A stretch of 35,294 nt of DNA from STD2-102 sp964414205 (GTDB lineage: Bacteria > Bacillota > Clostridia > Christensenellales > CAG-917): contig CAYPVP010000008.1 in the NCBI GenBank assembly GCA_964414205.1, positions 1 to 35,294 of the forward strand, given 5' to 3'. Positions 19,145-27,267 of this stretch are shown one piece after another. A program made the position numbers and the translations under genes. A model generated the notes under the pieces. It had not been told where the DNA came from. It did no database searches and saw only the letters and a list, made by a program, of their open reading frames with translations. Within the stretch, counting starts at the first letter, position 1. Each line of letters opens with the position of its first letter.

Positions 19145-19839
19145 TGACTTGTTTCTCCTTGAATTTTGTTTGCAAATTTTTTCTTTTCAATGCGATTTTT
19201 GAAATGAAAATTTTGTAGTTTGAAACTTTTTTTTGTTGAAACTTTGTTATTAGATTTCGTTTTTGACATTTTTGAAAAGCATTTTTTGAGAAATTCTAGT
19301 GTTTTGCAAAGAAAAATGCCCAAAATTGTAGAAATTGATGTTGCAATCAGGGTTGGAGCAAGAATGTCGGTTGGTGCTGTGCTTCCTGCTGCACTTCTCA
19401 AAGCAATGACTGTGGCTGGAATCAGTTGAATTGAAGTTGCTGCAATAACAAGCAACAAAATCATGTGTGGCGTTGCCTTGTCGCTGTCTTCTTTTTGCAT
19501 AAGTGACATTGCTCTCATACCTGCTGGCGTTGCAACTCCTCCCATTCCCAAAAGATTTGCAGAAAAATTTATGGCGATGGCATCTTTTGCCTTTTGGCTT
19601 TCCCCTTTGAAAAGCAAGCCTGTGAGAGGTGACACGATTTTTGAAATCAATTTGTCCACACCTGTTTCTTCCATCATTCGCAAAACGGAAAGCCACACAG
19701 AATAGATTGCAAGCATTTTCAAACCCAAAGTGATTGAATCCATTGCACCATCAATCATAGTTCCAAAAACTTTGTCAGGCTGACTCAACAACATCATTGT
19801 GATTGAAACGATTGACAGCCCAAGAAAAACAATGTTCAT
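19141..19839 (-). CDS. spmA: Spore maturation protein SpmA with a long basic C-terminal tail
   Basis: 232 residues from the ATG at 19839, chosen because GGAGGGGG (19848-19855) lies 8 nt upstream; the in-frame ATG at 19869 lies upstream of that site. The sequence shows the SpmA/nucleoside-recognition pattern: MIDGAMDSITLGLKMLAIYS, then the family motif NFSANLLGMGGVATPAGMRAM near residue 95, and further membrane segments to about residue 185. The last roughly 45 residues are hydrophilic and rich in Lys/Ser/Asn, longer than in typical SpmA of about 200 residues. They may be cytosolic and lineage-specific. spmB follows with a 4-nt overlap. Confidence 0.9.
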   Translation of the reverse strand: MNIVFLGLSIVSITMMLLSQPDKVFGTMIDGAMDSITLGLKMLAIYSVWLSVLRMMEETGVDKLISKIVSPLTGLLFKGESQKAKDAIAINFSANLLGMGGVATPAGMRAMSLMQKEDSDKATPHMILLLVIAATSIQLIPATVIALRSAAGSTAPTDILAPTLIATSISTILGIFLCKTLEFLKKCFSKMSKTKSNNKVSTKKSFKLQNFHFKNRIEKKKFANKIQGETSQ

Positions 19840-19882
19840 TTCTAACGCCCCCTCCAAAACATAATTCAATACTCTATTTTAT

Positions 19883-19911
19883 TTTACAATTTTCAATTCT
19901 AGTAGTATAAT
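19883..19911 (+). promoter_or_regulatory. Sigma-A-type promoter for metG
   Basis: TTTACA at 19883-19888, a 17-nt spacer and a perfect TATAAT at 19906-19911. The start codon is 39 nt further on, so the leader is only about 30 nt. That leaves no room for a T-box or SAM riboswitch. Confidence 0.75.
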
Positions 19912-19950
19912 TGTTTAAATATTGAAGAAAAACATTAAAGAGGCAAAAGT

Positions 19951-21903
19951 ATGGCAGAAAAATTTTATATCACAACCCCAATTTACTATCCAAGTGGAAA
20001 ATGGCACATTGGCACATGCTACACAACAGTAATTTGCGATGCAATCGCTCGTTTCAAGCGAATGCAAGGTTTTGATGTTTTCTATCTTACTGGCACAGAT
20101 GAACATGGTCAAAAGATTGAAACTTCTGCAAAAAACAATGGTTGCACTCCAAAGCAATGGGTTGACAAACAAGTTGACAGTTTGAAATCTTTGTGGAAAT
20201 TGCTCGATATCAGTTATGACAAATTCATTCGCACAACTGATGAAGAACATCAAAAAGCCGTTCAAAAGATTTTTCAAAAACTATTTGACAACGGCGATAT
20301 CTACAAAAGCGAATATGAAGGCTGGTATTGTGTTCCATGCGAATCGTTTTGGACAGAATCTCAACTTGTAGATGGCAAATGCCCTGATTGTGGTCGCCCA
20401 GTCGAAAAATCGAAAGAATCAAGTTATTTTTTCCGTTTGTCAAAATATCAAGACAGAATTTTGAAACTTTTTGAAGAACATCCTGAATTTTTGTTGCCAA
20501 AATCTCGTGAAAAAGAAATGGTCAACAGTTTTTTGAAGCAAGGTCTTCAAGATTTGGCAGTTTCAAGAACGTCTTTCAAATGGGGAATTCCTGTTCCTTT
20601 TGATGACAAGCACATCATTTATGTTTGGATTGACGCTCTCACCAACTATATCACTGCACTTGGCTATATGAGTGAAGATGAATCAAACTTCAACAAATTT
20701 TGGCCTGCCGACATTCACATGATGGCAAAAGAAATTGTCAGATTCCACTCAATCATTTGGCCTGCAATTTTGATGTCGCTTGATTTGCCACTTCCAAAGC
20801 AAGTTTATGCTCATGGCTGGCTTATGCTTGGCGATTCAAAAATGTCAAAATCAAAGGGAAATGTTGTTGACCCTGTTGAACTTTGCAATCGTTTTTCGGT
20901 TGATGCAATCAGATACTATTTGCTCCGAGAAGTTCCTTTTGGACAAGATGGACTCTATTCAAACGAACTTTTGATAAAACGCATAAACACTGACCTTGCC
21001 AACATGCTCGGAAACCTTGTTTCAAGAACCTCTGCAATGGTCGGACAATATTTTGATGGCGTTCTCCCTGAAAGCCAAACAAAGGGCGATTTTGACGAAG
21101 AATTGATTGAAATTGCACAAAATGCCTATGCCAATGTTTGCCAAAAAATGGATGAATTGAATGTTCCAGAAGCCCTCAATGAAATTTTCAAAGTTGTGGC
21201 TCGTGCAAACAAATATATTGATGAAACAACTCCTTGGGTTTTGAACAAGAATGGCGACAAAGAAAGACTTGCAACTGTGCTTTACAATTTGACAGAATCA
21301 ATTCGCATTGTGGCTGTTTTGCTCAAACCATTTTTGATTGACACTCCACAAAAGATTTTTGTTGACTATTCAATTTCAGAAGATTTGCAAAGTTTTGACT
21401 CAATCACAACTTTTGGAAAAATTCCAGCAGGAACAAAAATTGCCAAAGGTGAAGCACTTTTCAAAAGAATTGATGTCGAAAAAGAATTGAAATCAATGGA
21501 CGATTTTGCAAAGAAAATGGAAGCACAAGCCGAAAAAGAAAGCAAAAAGTCGGAAAAGGTTGAAGGTGTGGTTGATGTTGCTGAAATCACAATTGATGAT
21601 TTTTTCAAAACGCAACTCAAAGTTGGCGTCATCAAACAAGCAGAAAAAGTTGAAAAGGCTGACAAATTGTTGAAATTCCAAGTTGAAATTGGAAGCGAAA
21701 CAAGAACCATTGTCAGTGGAATTGCAAAATATTATAGCCCAGAAGAATTGATTGGACAAGAAGTTGTTGTTGTCAGCAATTTGAAGCCTGCAAAATTGCG
21801 TGGAATTGAAAGCCAAGGAATGTTGCTGTGCGCTGTTGATGGCGATGACTTGTCATTGATTGCTCCAATCAAAAAAATGCCAAGTGGCAGTGAGGTCTGC
21901 TGA
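19951..21903 (+). CDS. metG: Methionyl-tRNA synthetase with fused C-terminal tRNA-binding domain
   Basis: 650 residues, charging tRNA-Met for initiation and elongation. It is a class I synthetase with the HIGH-box variant WHIGT at residues 18-22 and KMSKSK near residue 297. It has the zinc knuckle of the MetG2 type (CVPC near 127, CPDCG near 143). The C-terminal roughly 100 residues form the EMAP/Arc1p-like tRNA-binding domain (FFKTQLKVGVI onward), joined by a Lys/Glu linker near 510-545. AAAGAGG lies 7 nt before the ATG. Its stop overlaps the tatD start by 1 nt. The order metG-tatD-...-rsmA is a conserved Firmicutes neighbourhood. Confidence 0.97.
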   Translation: MAEKFYITTPIYYPSGKWHIGTCYTTVICDAIARFKRMQGFDVFYLTGTDEHGQKIETSAKNNGCTPKQWVDKQVDSLKSLWKLLDISYDKFIRTTDEEHQKAVQKIFQKLFDNGDIYKSEYEGWYCVPCESFWTESQLVDGKCPDCGRPVEKSKESSYFFRLSKYQDRILKLFEEHPEFLLPKSREKEMVNSFLKQGLQDLAVSRTSFKWGIPVPFDDKHIIYVWIDALTNYITALGYMSEDESNFNKFWPADIHMMAKEIVRFHSIIWPAILMSLDLPLPKQVYAHGWLMLGDSKMSKSKGNVVDPVELCNRFSVDAIRYYLLREVPFGQDGLYSNELLIKRINTDLANMLGNLVSRTSAMVGQYFDGVLPESQTKGDFDEELIEIAQNAYANVCQKMDELNVPEALNEIFKVVARANKYIDETTPWVLNKNGDKERLATVLYNLTESIRIVAVLLKPFLIDTPQKIFVDYSISEDLQSFDSITTFGKIPAGTKIAKGEALFKRIDVEKELKSMDDFAKKMEAQAEKESKKSEKVEGVVDVAEITIDDFFKTQLKVGVIKQAEKVEKADKLLKFQVEIGSETRTIVSGIAKYYSPEELIGQEVVVVSNLKPAKLRGIESQGMLLCAVDGDDLSLIAPIKKMPSGSEVC

Positions 21904-22691
21904 TGTTGATTGACACTCATGCTCATTTGACTGATGAAAAATTTGAAGGGGAAGTTGAAAACATCATTTCGGCTTTCCCTCAATTTAACATTGAAAGCGT
22001 TGTGACTGTTGGTTGTGACATGCCATCATCTCAAAAAAGTGTTGAACTTGCAAACAAATTTGAACGAGTTTTTGCGACAGTTGGCATTCACCCTCATGAC
22101 AGCGAAAATGTTGTTGCAAAAGACTATCAAGTGCTTGAAAAATTGGCTCAAAATTCAAAAGTTTTGGCATATGGCGAAATTGGACTTGACTACTTTTATG
22201 ATTTTTCACCAAGAGAGAGACAACAAAAAGTTTTTCAAGAACAACTTGAACTTGCCGATTCTTTGAATTTGCCAGTTGTTTTGCATATTCGTGATGCCTA
22301 TGAAGACGCAAAAAAAATTTTGTTTGACAACAAAAACAAATTGAAAAATGGTTTGGTGCTTCATTGCTATTCGGGTTCGCTTGAAATGGCACAAATCTAT
22401 TCTAAACTTGACGGCGTGTTCTACTCGTTTGGTGGAAGTTTGACTTTCAAAAACGCAAAGCAAAATGCAAGTGTTTTGAAATGGTTGCCTGATGACCGTT
22501 TTATGTTGGAAACAGATTGTCCCTATTTGACACCAACGCCATTTCGTGGCAAAAGAAACGAACCAAAAATGCTTGAATATGTTGTCAACAAAATTGCTGA
22601 AATTCGTGAAATTTCTGCAAAAGAAGTGGAAAATCTTGCAAACAAAACAGCAAAAGCCTTTTTCAAAAATTTGCCGAACATTCCATTTTGA
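21903..22691 (+). CDS. tatD: TatD family metal-dependent hydrolase/deoxyribonuclease
   Basis: 262 residues, an amidohydrolase-type TIM barrel. The metal ligands of the family are all present: IDTHAHL at residues 3-9 (two His), GEIGLDYFYD near 93, LHIRDA near 129, LHCYSGS near 153 and ETDCPYLTP near 203. It starts in a TGATG overlap with metG, with GAGG 6 nt upstream inside metG, so the two are translationally coupled. The metG-tatD pair is common in Firmicutes (YabD in Bacillus). Proposed roles are DNA end processing and repair. Confidence 0.93.
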   Translation: MLIDTHAHLTDEKFEGEVENIISAFPQFNIESVVTVGCDMPSSQKSVELANKFERVFATVGIHPHDSENVVAKDYQVLEKLAQNSKVLAYGEIGLDYFYDFSPRERQQKVFQEQLELADSLNLPVVLHIRDAYEDAKKILFDNKNKLKNGLVLHCYSGSLEMAQIYSKLDGVFYSFGGSLTFKNAKQNASVLKWLPDDRFMLETDCPYLTPTPFRGKRNEPKMLEYVVNKIAEIREISAKEVENLANKTAKAFFKNLPNIPF

Positions 22692-22786
22692 TGATGTTTG
22701 TTGAAAATAAAATACTACGATTTAGAAAAGATAAATTTCGCTTTTGTTGAAAAATGTTGAAAAAACAGGGCGAAAAGGAGTCGAAA

Positions 22787-23386
22787 ATGAATATTTATGT
22801 TTATGAATTTGAAGGCAGTTTGTATGTCAATTTGACAAACAAATGCTGTAATAACTGCACATTTTGCATAAGAAACAGTGAAGAAGGCGTTGATGGAATT
22901 GACTTGTGGCTTTCAAAAGAGCCAACCTATGATGAAGTGCTGAATGAACTTTCAAAGTTTGATTTGTCAAAATTTTCAAGCATTGTTTTTTGTGGCTATG
23001 GCGAGCCACTCTATCGCCTAGATTTGATTTTGCAACTCACTCCTGTTTTTAAACAAAAAGGCTTGAAAGTCAGAATCAACACCAATGGTCTTGGAAATCT
23101 TTTGAACAAAAACATTGAAGTTGCAAAAGAACTCAAAAAAGTTGGAATTGATGTTGTTTCAATCAGTTTGAACACATCATCTTCTGAAAAATATGATGCT
23201 ATTTGCAAACCAATGTTCAAAAATAGTTTTGATGAAATGCTGAAATTTGCAAAAGAATGTGTTGATGCAAAAATTGAAACCAAAATGACTGTTGTCGATT
23301 GCATTGGCGAAGAAGAAATTGAAAAGTGCAGAGCGATTGCTGAAAACTGTGGTGCAATTTATCGTGTTAGAACCTTGGTGAAATGA
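22787..23386 (+). CDS. Small TatD-associated radical SAM protein
   Basis: 199 residues from the ATG at 22787, with AAGGAG 6 nt upstream; an in-frame ATG at 22754 has no such site. The N-terminus carries the radical SAM cluster motif C-x3-C-x2-C (NKCCNNCTFCIR), with the glycine-rich SAM strand FCGYGEPLYR near residue 70 and RINTNG near 95. The protein is short because it is only the core barrel, with no SPASM or other C-terminal extension. It matches the family named for its link with TatD genes, and here it directly follows tatD. Substrate unknown. It occupies the place where rnmV (RNase M5) usually stands between tatD and rsmA. Confidence 0.85.
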   Translation: MNIYVYEFEGSLYVNLTNKCCNNCTFCIRNSEEGVDGIDLWLSKEPTYDEVLNELSKFDLSKFSSIVFCGYGEPLYRLDLILQLTPVFKQKGLKVRINTNGLGNLLNKNIEVAKELKKVGIDVVSISLNTSSSEKYDAICKPMFKNSFDEMLKFAKECVDAKIETKMTVVDCIGEEEIEKCRAIAENCGAIYRVRTLVK

Positions 23387-23573
23387 TTTTGTTTTCTGAT
23401 AAAAACCATGCAAGAATATTGTACGAAAAATTGCAAACAAAACATTGAAAAGTTGAACTCAACAACAGCAAAAATTCAAATTATTTTACGAAAAATCGTA
23501 TATTAAGATTGAAAATTAAGATTTAATTTCGCTAAAAATCGCAAAGAAAAATTGAAACAAATTTACTGTTTGC

Positions 23574-23604
23574 AAAAAAGAATCTTTTTGAGGTTCTTTT
23601 TTTT
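23574..23604 (+). terminator. Terminator after the radical SAM gene
   Basis: AAAAAAGAATCTT (23574-23586) pairs with GAGGTTCTTTTTT (23590-23602), 13 bp with two G-T pairs and a 3-nt loop, then further T residues. It lies 187 nt after the radical SAM stop and before rsmA, suggesting rsmA has its own promoter. Confidence 0.6.
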
Positions 23605-23608
23605 GTTG

Positions 23609-23724
23609 CACATATGTGAATGTTTGAATTTGTGTCAAAAAGGTCATATGCACATATTTGCATATGAACAAAATTGAAAATGGACTCAAATTCACCAACA
23701 AAGCAATCTTTTGACATATGCACA
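23609..23724. repeat. Cluster of CATATG palindromes upstream of rsmA
   Basis: CACATATGTG (23609-23618) is a perfect palindrome. TCATATGCA and TGCATATGA (23644-23667) form perfect 9-bp inverted arms around 6 nt. CATATGCACA occurs at 23645-23654 and again at 23715-23724. This could be an operator array or an RNA hairpin in the rsmA leader. The rest of the 403-nt gap (23387-23789) is AT-rich with no gene that I can support. Confidence 0.45.
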
Positions 23725-23789
23725 ACAATGCAAGTTTTTCATTTGATAAAATTGTTGCAATTTTTTTCAATTTGAAGCAAAATGAAACT

Positions 23790-24623
23790 ATGGAAAATGA
23801 AAAATTTAGTTTGAAAGAAATTCTTGGTTCTGTTGGGTTCAAATTTAGCAAAAGTTTGGGGCAAAACTTTTTGTCTGACACAAACTTGCTAGATGCAATC
23901 GCAAGCGATGCAGAAGTAGAAAGTGAAGATGTTGTTGTTGAAATTGGAACTGGCGCAGGAACTTTGACTCGTGCCATTGCAAAAAAAGCCAAAAAGGTTT
24001 TTTCGTTTGAACTTGATGAAACCTTGACAAAGGTTCTCAATTTGACTTTGCAAGGCGTAGAAAATGTTGAAGTTATTTTTAAAGATGTTCTCAAAATGAG
24101 CGATGAAGAAATTTTGAACATTGTTGGAGGCAAGTTTAAGGTTGTTGCCAATTTGCCATACTATGTCACCACTCCAATTTTGATGCGTTTTCTTGACAGT
24201 TCGTTGCCAATTGAAAGTTTGACAATCATGGTTCAAAAAGAAGTTGCAGACAGGTTTGTGGCTTGCCCCAAAACAAAAGATTATGGTGCTATCACTGTTG
24301 CAATTCAAATGTGTGGCAGTGCAAAAATCACTAGAAATGTTTCTAGAAACATGTTTATGCCTGCACCAAATGTTGACAGTGCTGTGGTCAGAATTGATGT
24401 TGAAAAAGGAAAAGTTGCCGATGAAGACTTTGCAAAAGTCAAAAAGTTGGTCAAGAGTGCATTTGCGATGAGAAGAAAAACACTTGAAAACAACTTGTCA
24501 GCAAGTTTTGGAATTTCAAAAGTTGAAGCAGGCGAAAGAATGACAAAGGCAGGCATTGCCCTTATGTCAAGAGGCGAAGCACTTTCTTTGGCTGACTATG
24601 TGAAGTTGTCCAAATTTTTTTGA
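23790..24623 (+). CDS. rsmA: 16S rRNA (adenine(1518)-N6/adenine(1519)-N6)-dimethyltransferase RsmA (KsgA)
   Basis: 277 residues from the ATG at 23790 (MENEKFSLKEIL), where homology to the family begins. An in-frame ATG at 23718 would add 24 residues with no family character. No clear Shine-Dalgarno site precedes either, so the start is the least certain point. Motifs: KSLGQNFLSD near residue 20, SAM-binding VVEIGTGAGTLTRAI near 50, catalytic NLPYYVTTPI near 122, and QKEVADR near 150. It dimethylates two adjacent adenines in helix 45 of 16S rRNA late in small-subunit assembly. It belongs to the conserved metG-tatD-rsmA neighbourhood but is separated from it by a terminator. Confidence 0.93.
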   Translation: MENEKFSLKEILGSVGFKFSKSLGQNFLSDTNLLDAIASDAEVESEDVVVEIGTGAGTLTRAIAKKAKKVFSFELDETLTKVLNLTLQGVENVEVIFKDVLKMSDEEILNIVGGKFKVVANLPYYVTTPILMRFLDSSLPIESLTIMVQKEVADRFVACPKTKDYGAITVAIQMCGSAKITRNVSRNMFMPAPNVDSAVVRIDVEKGKVADEDFAKVKKLVKSAFAMRRKTLENNLSASFGISKVEAGERMTKAGIALMSRGEALSLADYVKLSKFF

Positions 24624-24716
24624 TGATGACAACTGTTTGTTGATTGCAAAAACAATCAAAATTACAAAAAACTCAGTTTTATACAAAAATCTAATTTAAC
24701 AAAAAAAATAACAAAG

Positions 24717-24759
24717 AAAAAAGCAGATTGAAACAGGGGACATTTCAATCTGCTTTTTC
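24717..24759. terminator. Strong bidirectional terminator between rsmA and the minus-strand orphan gene
   Basis: Perfect 16-bp stem (arms 24718-24733 and 24743-24758) with a 9-nt loop CAGGGGACA. T tracts are present on both strands. It serves the convergent genes on either side. Confidence 0.9.
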
Positions 24760-24772
24760 TAAACAATAAAAA

Positions 24773-25816
24773 CTATTTGGTCAGACATTTTCCAGTGATT
24801 GCTGATTGATAAATTAGCCAATAGCCATCTCCATACGGAACTTCTTTGTCAACTGGAAACCAATCACAAACATCAGAAATTTCACTTGGAGGTGTGTTGT
24901 CATGCGTTGATGGAATTCCGTAGCATATAAATTCAGGTGTGCCTTGTTCACTGCTAATGACTCCTACAACATAAAATTCATCTTCATTTTCAATTTTGAC
25001 CCAGCGTGAATTTGCAATCAAATCATTTAAAACTTTTTCATCAGGATAGCACTCAAACATTTCTTCAAGTTGAGGTTTTACTGCTGCATAAAAGTTTTCG
25101 CCGTTGTATTCAATGCCTTCGTCAAGTGCAAAAGTGGGTTCTTTTTTCTTTGCTGATTCGACAAAGTCTAATGCGTCTTTATGTTGTTTCTTAGATGTTT
25201 CCAAAATCGAAATTTCGGTGTCGACAGTTTCTTCTGCTTCGTTTTCGCTTTCAGAATTTGGGTTTACGCCTGAAATTTTGGCTTGACTATGACAATTTTC
25301 TGCACTTGCTTTTTCATGTGAAGATTTTTTCGCGCATTTTTTTGCAGGTGCAGAGTCTTTTGCATCAAATTGCTGAACATCGTCATTCAATTCAACCTTA
25401 AATTCATCTTCAATATCATCTTCATTCTCTTCTTCGTGTTTATCTTCAAAACGTTTTTTGTCATCATCAAGGTTGTCGGAGTTTTGTGGACGCTTTCTTT
25501 TTTTGTATTCGTTGTCAAGCATTGAAAGTCCATTTGAATTTGGAGAACTACTGCTTGACATAAATGGAATTTCATCTTGAAACAATATGACATGAATTTC
25601 ATCGCCTACATCACCAAAAAATTCAAATGTTGAAATTTGTTTTGTTATTTCTACAAATTGAAAAGTTGGTGAAGAAAGTGCCAGTTCCATATTTCCAAAA
25701 AAATCAAAATTTAATGTCAAAATTCCTTTGGTCTTGCTACCATCTGAAATCAATTTCAAAAGTGCATTTTGTTTTGTCCTGCTGTTTGTCAAAATTATGT
25801 TGCGTTGTTTTCTCAT
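24773..25816 (-). CDS. Uncharacterised protein: beta-rich N-terminal domain, acidic disordered linker, conserved-looking C-terminal domain
   Basis: 347 residues from the ATG at 25816, with GAGGTG at 25820-25825; an in-frame ATG 36 nt upstream has no such site. I do not recognise the family. Residues 1-90 alternate hydrophobic positions as in a beta sandwich (ILTLNFDFFGNMELAL). Residues about 90-240 are low complexity, with a basic KKRKRP patch, long Asp/Glu runs and Ser/Asn stretches, so probably disordered. The last roughly 105 residues are well ordered, rich in aromatic residues and end in PYGDGYWLIYQSAITGKCL. There is no signal peptide or membrane segment. The layout of two ordered ends with a variable middle recalls lineage-specific Clostridia proteins of unknown role. 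Single gene, convergent to rsmA. Confidence 0.7.
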   Translation of the reverse strand: MRKQRNIILTNSRTKQNALLKLISDGSKTKGILTLNFDFFGNMELALSSPTFQFVEITKQISTFEFFGDVGDEIHVILFQDEIPFMSSSSSPNSNGLSMLDNEYKKRKRPQNSDNLDDDKKRFEDKHEEENEDDIEDEFKVELNDDVQQFDAKDSAPAKKCAKKSSHEKASAENCHSQAKISGVNPNSESENEAEETVDTEISILETSKKQHKDALDFVESAKKKEPTFALDEGIEYNGENFYAAVKPQLEEMFECYPDEKVLNDLIANSRWVKIENEDEFYVVGVISSEQGTPEFICYGIPSTHDNTPPSEISDVCDWFPVDKEVPYGDGYWLIYQSAITGKCLTK

Positions 25817-26112
25817 AGACACCTCAAAAATACATATTAAATTGTTTGCCAAAATATGCCTTTTTGAAACTTTTTGTGCTGATTTAGAATTGGAAAAATT
25901 AAAAATTTGCCAATTTCTAAATGCTTTTTGTGTGCGATTGTGCTATGATTGTTTTGCTGAAAATTACAATTTTAACTTAAATTTTCTTTGAGAAGCAAAG
26001 TAATTTCAGTTTGCAAAACGAGAACTTTTGAAGTGGAAAATTTGATTTGAAAAATTTTTTCCAAAAAGTAGGAAAGAATATTTGGGAATTTTAAGTTTTG
26101 GTCTCAAAATGC
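25817..26112. other. Gene-free AT-rich stretch upstream of the rplM promoter
   Basis: It holds the unassigned promoter region of the minus-strand orphan gene and an imperfect hairpin at 25883-25921 (TTTAGAATTGG with CCAATTTCTAAA, one bulge). I see no coding sequence or RNA gene here. Confidence 0.4.
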
Positions 26113-26141
26113 TTGACTTTGTTTTTCAATCAAACTATTAT
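26113..26141 (+). promoter_or_regulatory. Sigma-A-type promoter for rplM-rpsI
   Basis: TTGACT at 26113-26118, a 17-nt spacer and TATTAT at 26136-26141; each box is one base from consensus. The predicted leader is about 75 nt. Confidence 0.75.
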
Positions 26142-26145
26142 AAAT

Positions 26146-26217
26146 AGGCTACACAAATGTGGAGAATGTTTTGCTGTGGAACTAGCCCCTCTTACAGCGA
26201 AATTTAAAAATTGGAGG
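26146..26217 (+). ncRNA. Candidate L13 ribosomal protein leader (autoregulatory 5' UTR)
   Basis: The leader between promoter and start contains a stem with GCTGT (26173-26177) pairing ACAGC (26194-26198), possibly extended inside by GG with CC. It ends at GGAGG (26213-26217). An L13 leader is known upstream of rplM in Firmicutes. Assignment here rests on position and one hairpin only; a covariance-model search would decide. Confidence 0.4.
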
Positions 26218-26223
26218 TTAACC

Positions 26224-26676
26224 ATGAATTTGGCAAACATGAATAAAACATACATGGCAAAACCAGCAGAAGTGGAAACAAAATGGTATATTGTTGATGC
26301 AACAGACCTCGTCCTTGGACGCCTCGCATCACAAGTTGCAACAATTTTGAAAGGCAAAAACAAGCCTACTTTCACTCCTAATGTCGACACTGGCGACCAT
26401 GTTATCATTATCAACTGCGACAAAGTTCGCTTGACAGGAAAGAAACTTGAACAAAAATACTATCGTTACCATACAGGATATGTTGGTGGTTTGAAAGAAA
26501 CACAATATAAGAAACTTATGGCAGAAAAACCTGAATTTGCTGTTTACAAAGCAGTCAAAGGTATGCTCCCAAAAAACACTCTCGGTGCAGAAATGCTCAA
26601 AAAATTGAGAGTCTATGCTGGAAGTGAACACAATCATCAAGCTCAACAACCAATCGAGCTTAAGATTGAAGGTTAG
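26224..26676 (+). CDS. rplM: Large ribosomal subunit protein L13
   Basis: 150 residues from the ATG at 26224, with GGAGG 6 nt upstream. The frame extends further upstream but only through the leader RNA. L13 features: WYIVDATDLVLGRLAS near residue 21, the central VIIINCDKVRLTGKK and YYRYHTGYVGG, and KGMLPKNTLG near residue 113. The N-terminus is about eight residues longer than in many bacteria, and the methionines at residues 6 and 11 are possible alternative starts. It binds 23S rRNA early in large-subunit assembly. It is followed 11 nt later by rpsI, the standard pair. Confidence 0.97.
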   Translation: MNLANMNKTYMAKPAEVETKWYIVDATDLVLGRLASQVATILKGKNKPTFTPNVDTGDHVIIINCDKVRLTGKKLEQKYYRYHTGYVGGLKETQYKKLMAEKPEFAVYKAVKGMLPKNTLGAEMLKKLRVYAGSEHNHQAQQPIELKIEG

Positions 26677-26687
26677 TGAGGTGAAGT

Positions 26688-27098
26688 ATGGCAAAAACAG
26701 CTAAAAACAAAATTCAATATATTGGAACAGGTCGTAGAAAAACAGCAATCGCTCGTGTTCGTTTGATTCCTGGTGGCGAAGGAAACATTGTCATCAACAA
26801 ACGTGCAATCGATGAATATTTCTCACTTGACACAATGAAACTCATTGTTCGTCAACCTCTCGAACTCACCGAAACATCAGAAAAATTTGATATTTTTGTC
26901 AATGTTTATGGTGGTGGAATCACAGGACAAGCAGGCGCAATCCGTCTTGGAATTGCTCGTGCACTTTGCAATGCTGACATCGAATATCGTCCAGCACTCA
27001 AAAAAGCAGGCTTTGTTTCACGCGATTCAAGAAAGAAAGAAAGAAAAAAATATGGATTGAAGAAAGCAAGAAAAGCACCTCAATTCAGCAAGAGATAG
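26688..27098 (+). CDS. rpsI: Small ribosomal subunit protein S9
   Basis: 136 residues with GAGGTG 4 nt before the ATG. S9 features: YIGTGRRKTAIARVRL at residues 10-25, VYGGGITGQAGAIRLGIARAL near 75, and the basic tail RKKERKKYGLKKARKAPQFSKR, whose terminal Arg reaches the P-site tRNA anticodon stem. It forms a two-gene operon with rplM and is followed by a strong terminator. Confidence 0.97.
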   Translation: MAKTAKNKIQYIGTGRRKTAIARVRLIPGGEGNIVINKRAIDEYFSLDTMKLIVRQPLELTETSEKFDIFVNVYGGGITGQAGAIRLGIARALCNADIEYRPALKKAGFVSRDSRKKERKKYGLKKARKAPQFSKR

Positions 27099-27119
27099 TT
27101 TTTTTCTTGCAAAAGAAAC

Positions 27120-27149
27120 AAAAAGCGTTTCCTTATGGAAGCGCTTTTT
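27120..27149 (+). terminator. Terminator of rplM-rpsI
   Basis: AAAAAGCGTTTCC pairs with GGAAGCGCTTTTT (13 bp, one G-T pair) across a TTAT loop. The stem runs directly into its T tract. Confidence 0.88.
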
Positions 27150-27221
27150 CAATTTGGTGACAAAGTGTGACAGAAACCGTCCAAGTGTAACTCGTGACCA
27201 AGTGGGTTTATTCAGTCAAAA

Positions 27222-27267
27222 TCAAAAAACAACCGTTGCAACATATTGTTGAATGCAATGGTTGTTT
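27222..27267 (-). terminator. Terminator for the minus-strand DUF1540 gene
   Basis: AAACAACCGTTGCA (27227-27240) pairs with TGCAATGGTTGTTT (27254-27267), 14 bp with one G-T pair. On the minus strand the stem is followed by six T residues. It is about 230 nt past the DUF1540 stop. The stretch between (27268-27498) is T-rich on the plus strand and holds no gene I can support. Confidence 0.65.

Noticed and set aside
19912..19950. T-box or SAM riboswitch upstream of metG
   Set aside because: The promoter leaves a leader of only about 30 nt, too short for either element.
23516..24151. 211-codon minus-strand frame opposite rsmA and its leader
   Set aside because: It is antisense to a certain gene, has low-complexity Ser/Phe/Lys composition and no supporting start site; a by-product of the biased codon use.
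26098..26223. 42-codon in-frame upstream extension of rplM
   Set aside because: It begins before the promoter and leader; GGAGG and family alignment support the ATG at 26224.
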